In this document: in pieces, positions 47,301 to 59,300 of the stretch | Numbering within the stretch: the stretch's first letter is position 1 | Layout of the letters: the number at the start of each line of letters is the position of its first letter | Assembly (NCBI GenBank): GCA_963978545.1 | Contig: OZ021728.1 | Coordinates: 1 to 64,000 of the forward strand | DNA length: 64,000 nucleotides | Direction of reading: 5' to 3' | DNA from: Linyphia triangularis | Taxonomy: Eukaryota > Arthropoda > Arachnida > Araneae > Linyphiidae | Position numbers and translations under genes: made by a program | Notes under the pieces: model-generated | The model's input: only the letters and a program-made list of their open reading frames with translations | Told to the model about the DNA's origin: nothing | The model's database searches: none

Positions 47301-50300
47301 AAATATATATAATTAATAAAAAAAATTCCAGTTTGGAAACTTTTTTAGCAATAAATAATAGTCCGCTAGGGTAAGTGAAACAGAGCAGCCCAGTAGCAGA
47401 AACTTTTCTACCAGTCTGCGACACTAATTTGGGTATTAGAAAATAATCTGCAGCCTAATTATTATTATTTTTTAAGTTTGCATAAAATACATAAGCTCTA
47501 TATTCGTCAATTTTATCAAAAATTCCTGTTTTAAACAAACTTAAAAATTTGCAAAATGAATTAAATATACAGAAATATTTCAAATTATTGTATCTTAAAT
47601 TAGAATTCTAATCATTCTGTATAAATTCAAACCAAACAGTGAAAGCGATCTTCACATTAATCATGGACATAACGGCTGTCACATCAGCACAAGCCTAGGC
47701 GAATGACACCAAAACGGCATCGCAATTCTCGCCGATAGCTGTTATTAAAACGGCTTAAACCTAAGTGAAAATTACCACTACTCCAAAGCAAATATCGATC
47801 ACCTTACCGGCGCAAATCTCAGCAATTACATCACAGTAACATACCGCAAAAATGACCTTTATACCAACGTAAATATTGGCGTTAGCGCCCAATATATCGG
47901 TAGAAGTCTGGAAATTTATGCAATAGAGACGATTGAACAATCGACGTAACACTAGAAAAATTGACTATCACAACCACGTAAATCTCGGCGATGCTGACCA
48001 CTTTACATCGGCGTAACACTCGTCGAAAAGGAACATCGCAACGACGTAAATATCGGCAGTATCCCCTGTCTTAGCAGCGCGATTCTCGGCAATAGCGGTC
48101 CTTACATCAGCGTTACTCTTAGCAAAGCCAACTGCTACACACCAACGCGCGAAAGCAAATAGAACTCATTATGTTTCTATACAATCTCCGTGAAATCGCG
48201 CATGAAGAGCATTACGATTCCTCTTTCTTGAAATGAAGTATTGTTCACGAGCGTTGACTCAAATCTCCCAACTTACAAATCTGACTAAAAAAAAATATTT
48301 TTATTTTTTAAGTTAGATTTATAAAATGATCTGCAAGCTGCTGAAAAATCTGCGACGTCCGTCTCCCGTCTCGCATTTTCTGCTACCGGGCAGAGCAGGA
48401 ACAACTGTTGATGGACAATGCTCAAGAGGATAACTCGATATTAACCTTTAGACTATCTTTTTTAAGGGAAGGGACTTTTTCTCTTTTTCAACCAAAATTT
48501 GTTAGTCGTGCTTGACCACACAAAGTACAAAATTAGTTCAGAAACAATTTTATGAAAAAGTAAGAGCACAAATCAGTTAATTCATCATTATAAAATAATT
48601 TATTTCAACATCATATGTTATTTTAAAATGTATACTATTACGATATTGCACTCAAATGAAGAAAACAAATTTTAATAATTCTGGATAGTAATGGAAAAAG
48701 AGCCTATAACAGTAATAGCATCATTACAAAATTACTTCATACAATAATTTAAAGTATGTTATAAAATTGCACAAAAGAGCTGCTACACTTACTTGATTCT
48801 CATTCGGGAGTAAGGAGTGTCAGAGTACTAAAATATTGTGTTTACTTTCTATTTTTACAGGATTTTTTTTTCCTTTAAACATTACGTCTTTTTTTATGAA
48901 ATATTTTATAATGGAAAAAACACATTTTTATAGACTTTTGGAGCAGAGGCAAAATGATACCTTTGCCAGTTAGCCAGAGTGCTGGCACAAATAAATAGAA
49001 AACTTTCATGCAAAAAGAAGCAAACCAGCTTCCACCAAAAAGCACACCGATGACCGAGCCACACACCTCTCAACCATTGGGACATAATGCAATGAATTTT
49101 TAGAAGTGATAATACAATCTCATTGGTCTATTCTGTGATATGTCTAAGGGATAAAAATGTCCCAACTTTTTATACATTTATTGAATCTTTATGGGAATTT
49201 TGAGGATAGGTACATTTAGGACACCGACGGAATGTTTCTTATTAAGAGGAAATCTTAGTAAGGATTATTCCCTATACTTGCTATGTTACAATCTTCTACA
49301 TGGTTCATAAAGATTTTTTAAATAAAAAATAAGGACTTTTTAAGGACTTTGTTAACTTTTTTAAGGACCTCAATTTTTTTTGTGATTTATACGATGGGAA
49401 AAAATTGAATGAAAAGAAAATTTTAATGCATACTAAAATTCATAAATGAAATTTCTTTTAATTCTTAATGATTATAACCATCATTTTGAGAAATAGATAT
49501 ACTTTTACTAAATGTAGTTTAAATTTTTTAAGTGCAATGTAAATAAACGAAGTGCGAATTTTTAATAATCTCCTGTTTCCGAGGGCACTTTTAAAGCAAA
49601 TTGAAAAAGTTTCGTAATTGGTTTTCTGCCCTAATTTCTACATTATTTTATTTTTCTACCACGATGAATACATTTAAATTAACAATGATTTCAAAATTTT
49701 AACAATTATGCTCAAAAGGGCACAAATTAAAAACTTCTTCAGAAAATATTTTAAAAGTCAAAAGGTAAATGATATTAAAATGCTAAAATATCAATTAAAA
49801 ATGCTCCAGTCACACCTCTGTTGGAATGTGATTAAAAGAAAATTATTGAATATAAAGAAAAAACATCTACACATAGCAAGATTTCAAATATTCATTTGTA
49901 GGGTGGCTACAGAATTCGAGAAACAAAATTCCCTGACATTTCACTGATTACCGGAAAATTCCTTGATGTCTCTCTGTCGATGTTATCATTCAAAAAATGA
50001 AAAAGAAAATAATGGCTAATTTAAAAATATACAAATTTAATAAGTAAATGTAATTCCAAATAGTCTAAGCATAATTGCTCCAAAATAAATTTACGCTAAA
50101 AATCAAAACAAGCATCTTTAAAGAATAAAAACGAATGGAAAACATTAATTAAAAATTCACACATATCACTTCCAGTTAATTGTGTTCAATAAAATGTCAA
50201 AATGAAAGTACAAAAAAATTGAGCAGGATCTAAGCATTTTCGCTTATGGATGCTTTTAGGATTGTTGCAAAACTATAACACAGTGCTATAAAGGGTTAAT

Positions 50301-53300
50301 AAAAACGAGAGAAAAAACGATGGAATCAATTTGAGATATTAAGGAATTTAGAGCTCTAATATATTCTGTTGACAAAAAATGCAAGGCAAGAAGAAAAATA
50401 ATCATGTCTGTAAAGGATACAGTTAGATAAAAAAAAAAAAGGATCCCGGCGGCCAAGCTTCTAAGTTATTAGATAACTAAAAATCTAACATAAATAATAC
50501 GTAAATAATTTGAGTTCCAATATATTCTGTTGATAAAAAACGCGAGGCAAGAAGAAAATAATCATGTTATTAAAGGATGCTGTCAGATTGAAGTTTGATG
50601 ATTTTTTTCCAACAATTAAGGCGCTGACTTCACGACATCCACTTCACAAGATGCAATCCGAGATAGATTCCTGCACCCGCACGGGCAATGAGAGAAAAGA
50701 AACTCAAATATTTTAAAATTCTCTGGTTAAAGAGCAATTTTACAAAATTCCCAGATTTGTCCAGAAGAGTGAAATTCCCTGACATTTCCACACTGATTTG
50801 TATAAAAAGAGCAATTTATAACTGTAATATTTAACTAAGAATGTTAATAAAGTATTTGCAACCAATTCCAATACAAAATTTTCTAAAGTTTAATCAACCT
50901 CAACCATTTAACTTTACTTTTTAGGCTTAGCCACAGGAGATAATATTTCTCCAAATTTATCTGTACTTTTTGCTGGCTTGACCAGATTCATGATATCACA
51001 AAAAGAATATAATTAAAAATCTTGGACTATGTCTAAAAATATGTGAATTTTTATTACCAAAATCAGATCAAATTCTGAGTAAAACTGCAATTTTTTGTCA
51101 TGCATGCAGCCGCTATAGGCTTTAAAAGATGTGTATATATTTTTTAAATAGGAAATAAACCAGGATTTTGATTACATCCATGATATTTAATTTCAAATAT
51201 AAAACGGACGTTCAGAAATGAATTAGTAATAGCTAAAATTACACAAAACATTCTCCTAAATTTAGTAAGAGAACATCGCGTATCGGTGCGGAAATATATT
51301 CTTTTTAAATGCTTCGTAAAAAACACTTTATGGTTTATACACCTTAAAATAACTTTTAAACTACCGTTTCCAATAACTTTCTTCCCTATTTTGAGTAAGA
51401 AAGGCATGGTAAAAAAAAATCCAGAGACATACACTTAATCAAGGTACGTATGAAATAGGCATACATGCTAACTAACACTCGTAATTTTTGGGACGGCCTC
51501 CAGCAATCTACCTACAAATGATGCATCAAAAGCCCTTCAATGACTTCAACGAGTCACTGATCTGTACGTGGCACGTTTGTACATGAATGAGCATGCGCAA
51601 CAGGCAATTTCGGTAGCGGTGATCAGCATATTGCATTCCATTTGAAAATTTTGCATTTTTTCAGAAAAGAACAGAAAAGATGCTATTTTCGGAGAAAAAC
51701 TGCTTTTTTTTTAAACATAAAAGGTAGGAAGGACGAAAACACTTTGGATGATCTCCAAATTTCGTTAGCATTGGTTTTTAACTTGGAAAAAAATAAGGAC
51801 TGCTAAGGATTTTTTTTAAAAATAAGAACTTTTAAGGGCCTTAGAATTCTTTTCGAGTTTTTTAAGGACTTTTAAGGACCGTACGAACCTTGTTCTAGCC
51901 CATTTAGAAGCTGCTTCCTATAACCACCTTGATATTTGGTGAGTAGGTACGAAGATGATCACTTAATTAAATTAAAACAATTTGTGTCATTTCATGTCTC
52001 TCTATTATAAATGAAAATTAAAATAGACAAAACCAGGTGGAGCCACTGCATATGCATTGATGTAAGGAGTTCAAATATAAAATAAACTATATAACCCTAC
52101 GTGGGTGAAAGAACTAGACATTGCATAATTTTTTGCTTCATGACGCAAATCAGAATTGTCGCGAGGATTATAAAAAGCAATAGACGTTCTATGAATTTTT
52201 TGTGTTTCTATCAGCAAAAGTTTCCATTCAGCAGTCCATTAATAATTGACCTCGTAACGAATGAGCCACAGTAGCAAGTTTTGGGTACTTGAGTGTAAAT
52301 TTAAACACAGGAGTGAGAATGTTTATTCTCCAGCATTCCAATTTCCAAAAGATGAAAGTAGACGCAATGCATGGATTCGGTTCATCATTGGAGGTCTACT
52401 GGGTTCTCAGAAAAAAGTTAGCTCTGACCACTGATACATAGACAACCAAGTTTCTAAATTGTCCATCCTACTTGACTAAAATCTTACCAACTTCAAGAAA
52501 ACCTCTTCAACACGTCATGAAGCAGTGCTTGCAAAAAATGAAGAGTTCTAAAAAGGGTGCGAAAAGGACATATAATTTCATCCTTTGAGAGATTGCAAAC
52601 AAAGACAACATCTAATACAGGGTGGAAGTCTTTGAGTTTTCCAGATTGTGTATTGTTTTATAAAATCTGTAAGAAAGAATGTCCCAGAATAATTGTTTTT
52701 AAATATTTTTGTTATTTAAAATTTACGAAGACTTCAGTGTTAAAACTTGGCTAACAGAAGTAAATGTCTAAATGTAAGCCTTTCAAATATTTATTAGGCG
52801 ATGAGTTAAAATGAGATAGGTGGACAAAGTTTGATTGCCTTTAATTGTCTTGATGTTTTATTGCAAATTAAGTACACTAGAGGTATGTTGTATTTTATAT
52901 ATTGTATAGTTATAAGTTGTGTAATATAATATAATTAGTAATAACACTTCTTTTCATTTGTACAGTAGATCATTTTCCTAAGTGATGCATAAGTGAAGAA
53001 GAAAATGTTTAATAGTAACTATAATTTCAATTTTATCGTTCATTAACTCAAAATTAGGATGCCAATTTACAGATGTTTTTGTGTGCTATGAACGAAAAAA
53101 GCAAGACTTGTATTGTTTTTATATAATCATAAATGTTATACAGAGCTTTTGACACATATTTATTTGTAATCCTGGAGTGTGAAGCACCCATACTTGTGTA
53201 TGGCAACAATCGGATGTCTGTCATTAACTAGAATGAAATCTTACGTTTGGTTAGAAGTTTCCGTCTATTTCTGCCACTTGAACAGTGATTCTCAACCTTT

Positions 53301-56300
53301 TTTTTTTGTCGCGGCACACTTTTAACGATTTCAAAATTTGGCGGCACACAAAGAAAAAGATAAGTTTAAAAGTTGTTTACTTACTTATAAATACAATGTG
53401 TAAAATAGTTTATGATTATAATTTGGAATGTAAAATAAAATAATATGTACTACAAAAACAACAGTACGTTTATTAAGGGATTAATTACAAATGAATAATA
53501 ATACTTTTAAAGAGAAATTTGAGCTTGATGTTATTTGATAATTTCATTTATATTTGGTCGTAAAAATGACAATGCTACTCTCATAACGTCTTCTACATTT
53601 AACAGTCTCGATCTTATTTTTTGTTTTTATGTTGGTTAATACTGAAAATCCAAATTCACACAAATAAGATGTAGAAAATTGTAATAATATGTGCTTTTCA
53701 AACATCAGACAACAAGACGCACACTCACACACCTGCAGGGGGTTGTATGTAAAAAACTAGAGTAAAAACTAGGTCAAAAACGAGACACAGAGAAATATGT
53801 AACGAAGCGGTGAAAGTGAAAAAATCTTCGTTACAATATTCATATATATATATAAATACATTTCTTTAATTTAAACTTTACTCGTAATAAAAAAAAGCAT
53901 TATAATTTTTGCTATATACATTTCTAAAATTTGGCGGCACATTTCAAGAATTTGGCGGCACACAAAAGTGCCGCGGCACAGTGGTTGAGAATCACTGATC
54001 TAGAAGAATAAGAGATCAAAATCTTCTACCCCACCACACCAACCAGAGGACATTGAGGCTCATTTAATGTGCACCCATTAGGTACACACCGATATTTGGC
54101 GGACCGTACCCACAACCCTCCGGACACGAGCCCGATACTCTACTGCAAGGACATCAAAGCCTTATATTTCTAATGTAAATGTTTACATTTTGTAATATAT
54201 AAATAACAACACATTCAGATTTTCAAAATTAGGATTCTAATCAGCAAAATATGTATGAAAATGTAATTAGGTCTAAATTAAACAATACTTTTTATTTCTT
54301 CCATTCAGTAGAGAAGTACACATAATATTTATTGCTATGAATCATTTTACTTGAGGGTTTCTTTGAATAACCAAAAAGGCTATTTTTCAATGCACATGAA
54401 CATGCTGAATTTTTCTAAAAAACTAGACTTTGATAATTGAAATTAGTTTAGAAATGTGTGATACGATAAAAAGAATATTATTATTTATTAATGACAATAT
54501 CAACATTATTATTATATTATCATATAATATTATCATTCAAAATGTTTCATTTTTTTGTTCTCTCCAAATTTTAGTTATAAAAAATTCCATCCACACAAAC
54601 TCCACATAAAACTGACCTTCTTAAAAGGCTATTTTATTGCTCTTCTTAGTATTATGTTATATAAGAGAAAGTTTCTTGTGAAAGATGATAACTTGGAATT
54701 ATCTTCTTAATTAATACGATTTTATTTCAAGCCCTCAGTTATTTCCACAAATTAAATTATAATCTTAGTTACACAATAACTTTGTATTTGACTTTTAGCA
54801 GCTCACCTTCATCACATCTTTCAGTCCTTGGTCTTTTATTTTCATATCTGCTACTGGATCTAAAAGAGGTAAACCCTCCGGAAACCTTTCCAATATTGTC
54901 TAATGGAAGAAAAACAACAGGATTAAATTTTAATATCACCTTTTTAATGAAAGATTAAAAATGCTTACTTGAGCTCATTAAATATGATTTGCCCTGATTA
55001 GAACGGCTGATTTGTTAAAACTCTTAGAATATCCGTATATTTTTAAAGTTTAAAAGCGCTGTTATTAACATACATTTAAGTTGTGCTCAGGTTATTAATA
55101 TTACTATAAAAGTTGTCTTCATGCGGAAAAATCTGTCAAGTAATGTTGTCTAGAGGTATAAAAAGTTATTAAACAGACATTTTTCTTACCAGTTGTTGCC
55201 AAGCATAAATGTTTACACGTTTCAATATATCTGCAACCTTAAATGTTTACAGTTTTTTATATTCATGTTCATATGTTTCTATAGCATTTCTATAACCGTT
55301 TGTTATTGGAATTAAATTGTATATAATTTTAAATTCGGAAGAGTTATGGCTGGAATTTTTTTTTTTAAATCTGGTACCCGTCTAATGGAAACGTACCAAA
55401 ATTTGTTTTAGGAATAATTTCAAAAAATTATTTATTCTGATTAAGAATTAAATTTATATATAATGTTCATCTGAAAAATCCAATTTAATTTTGAATGCAT
55501 TGGATAGGTGTAATTAATTTACTATTTTCATTCAATCAAAAAATTATTAGTTTGACTATAATTATAGCATTGCAATCGGACACACAAAATCATAAACAGC
55601 TAAAGTCTTTTAAGGATCTCCAAGCATTTTCAAATACTTTTAAGGTCTAGAAAACAAGTTAAAAAATATTAAGCATGTTTAATGACCATGAAGTTTTATT
55701 AAGGGGGTATGGTACCAAAATTTCTTCAAAAATCCCAATTTTTTTTTCTGATTTTAAAAAATAGTTCATACATTCCTGAAGAGAATGATGTTTTTATCTT
55801 ATTCCTCAGGTGATTAGAACGCCACAAAATTACCTGTTATTTAAACATCACTAATGGGCGTAACACCTTGAAGCGTCTGCTTAAAGTGCGTTTTTCGAAC
55901 ACTAATGTTTTTCACAGATGTTGCATATTCAAATCGATATATCTCCAGAACCATTAATAATTGGCTATTCAAATTTTTAGAGCATTTAATTTAGATAGTT
56001 TTAAATATTTTGTCTTCGCAGAATTTTATTTTTTTTAATTTTGTTTTAAAATATAATTTTTAGCGTAAAAGATAACATAAAAAAAAGCAAAAATTTCAAT
56101 ATTTTAACTTTGAGAATTTTTTTAATTTTTTTTAGTTCACCTATCAAAATTCTGTGAAGACAAAATTTTCTTTATATAATTATGTATTACAGAAAGCTTT
56201 CACTTTGAAATTTTTTTTATTTTTTCTTGACTTGTATCAAAATACGCAAACATCAATTATTATGGATTTTTCTTGGTTTTTAAATTTTTTTTAAATAACA

Positions 56301-59300
56301 AAACACAATATTTAAAAAAACATTTTCTCAAAGATATATAAATAGTATCTCATACATAAAATAAATTTTTGACGTTAAAATGTACATAAATAAAGTTTTT
56401 TTTATTTTCGGTACCACACCCCCTTAAAGCTTAGTAAGGTTATTAAAATTTCTATACATATAACTGTAGTTTTCAATTCAAACCATATACAATTGAGACG
56501 CAACTTTCCCACTGAACATCATTCTGAATTGAATGTGGAGAAAAGTGAGTACATTCCACTGGTCAGCAAAGGCAAAAATCGATTTGCTCTAAATCCGATT
56601 GCCAAATAATGAGCTTTCTTTTTAACCCTTTAATTACCAATTGAGAAACAAATGAGCCACACAACACTTATAAAAAACATGTCACTCAACTGATATCACC
56701 AATTTGGCCTCATTTTAAAAGACAAGAGTTTTCCGAGCCAGAGATTGTTTGCCTTTATTTTTTCATTAAAAATCAAAGTGGTGAGGGTCACCAAACGAAA
56801 AAGCACTTTTTGGCAAGCTATGCATCAAGCAAAAAATTTGGTGATTTTTTTTTTTTTTTTTGTCATTTTATAGCAAAGTATGCAAAAACATATAGCGCAC
56901 AAAATTCAATACAAACCTTAGTTAAATTTTGGATATAAGATTGATTTCAATTATTAACTCTACAACATCCATGTCTCATTGTAATTGACACACACAGAAT
57001 AATTAAATAAAGACAACTGTGCTCATGTATTAGTCATAACTGGAAATTTAACTTGATTTAAATGCGTTTGTACACATTCAGAAATTATAATACAGGGTGT
57101 CCAGCAAAATTTGATAAAAATTTCAAGGCTCATCAATTATCATATTTTCCAAAGTATAACCCATCTAGTAGTGTACTGGGCTAATGTTAGAAATTAGAGA
57201 AATGTATGAAATGGCTAATCATCAAATAAGAATTGGGTTGGTTTATTTTGAAAATAGGAGAGAGCGGATTTTTTAAAAGCTCTTTCTTGAGGGTGAGGGG
57301 AAAAAGGTATAAAATTGTTTCAAGTCATAAAAATAAAGGTAATAAGGAATGAATCAAGGCATTCAGTTTAATAACTTGCTGTAAATTCAGTCATTTTGGA
57401 ACAAGCAGCTTCATTTTGTGTCATAAGATTAAGAAGTGAAAGGATTGTTTGAGACCTTAAGGTGTTCATTTCTCTGTAATTTGGCAGCTTTTGCAGTTTT
57501 CCCCTTCCAGTTTCTGGCACTAGCTTTTTCTTTGAAAACAACTAATTGTTACTAACATTTCTGTTGTTAAGAACTAAGGGAAAGGAGGGAGGTTCTGCAT
57601 GTACCCAAGTAGAAAAACTTCAAATTTTCACACAGTTACACAAGTTGATTAATTTTAAACAATTATATCAAAAAATACTTTAACTTTTTAACTGTTATTA
57701 ATATCTCTAGCTAAAAATGTAAAATTGTTTTTCATGATAAAATATACTATTTTATACAGGGTGGCCACAAAATTCAGGAAAAAAGTTCCCTGGTGATTCC
57801 CTGACAGATTGCTAAAAAATTCCCTGATTTTAGGGCAAACTTTTTTTTCCAATTTCCCCAATTTTCTTGGGTTTTCCAGATGTCTAGACACCCTGACAAA
57901 ACAAAACATGTATGCTAAAGAGATAATATGCAATTTTTAAAAAAATAGTTTTGTTGGTAAGGAAAAGTTTAAATTATTCCGTAACATTAAACTTCTAATG
58001 GCTTACCACTACAAATCTCCAAGTAAATAGCGCCAAAATATGGATGAACGTGCCTTAAGCAATACAAAATTTCCCTGACTTTCATGAAATTTTTAAAAAG
58101 TTCCCCGATTTCCAGGTTTTCCTGGTTCTGTGGCCACTCATCAATAACAGTTAAAATTACAATTGTAAAATTGGATAATTGGGACTAATTTCTTGCCCAA
58201 AATTAAATTAAAATCCTAGCCATTCTAAATTTATTCAAATCAAACAGCAAAACTGATCTTCACACGGACACTAATCACAGCATATGACATCAGCAGAAAC
58301 CTAGGCAAATGACACCAAGACAATGCCGCAAATTTCGCTAATATTAATATGGCTTAAACCTAGTTGAAAATTACCATTGCTCCAACGTAAATAGCGGCCA
58401 CCGTAACGACGAAAATCTGTTCAATTATATTAAAGTAACAATCGGAAAAAATTAACATCACTCTCGCGTAAATGTCAGCGTTAGCGCCTAATATATCGTC
58501 AGAAATGCCTGGCATAGAGGCGATTATACCAACATAACACTCTTCGAATTTGTCTTTCACAACTACGTAAATCTCGGCGATAGTGACAACTATAGAGGGG
58601 CAAATCTTCGGAATAGTGTCCATTAAATAGGTGCAACACTGCAAAAATTAACACCACAACAATTCAAGTATATTTCCTGACTGCTCGACACCATGTAATA
58701 ATAGTTAAATACAGTAAAAGTTCGATTATCTGGCATTCAAGTTTTTCTGACAAAATCAAGTTCGGCGAAAAATTGCTATTTCGCTAAAAAACGTCCGACA
58801 AGTCACCATATAATTATATATTTTTTAATTTAATCTGAGATTTTGAAGTTGAGTGGAATTTTTATAAGAAACATTTAAAGGGAATGAGGGGGAGGATTTC
58901 CGCAATTTTGTGGAAAATGTATGGTTATGACCTACTTGGCAATCCGATTTAGTTCAACTAATTTAAAGTCTTATTTTTGCTCAGTTTCAGCCATTTTAGT
59001 GGATTTGTAATCTTCCCATTCTAAAAAGAATGATGTTTGATGGATATCTAAACTTGCCTCTATTATGTTTCTGTACTCACCTGAATTGTTTTGAGGACCT
59101 GCATTCTGCTGTCCAGGGGTCGAAGGTCTTTCGGAGTGTATGCCCTCACAGAACTCAATTCTTGGATGAGGTTCAACTTGATGGGAACAACCTGAAGTTT
59201 TGAAACATACCGAGTTATATGGGTTTAATTTAAAGAAACATTACCCTAAAAACAGCAACATTTTGGATTTTTTTTTATTTGCTATAACTATAGTTTGGGA

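Noticed and set aside
47389..48390. Assigning the 1002-bp element to hAT, P or Mutator
   Set aside because: The 8-bp duplication alone is shared by several superfamilies and the CCC ends match none that I can name with confidence.
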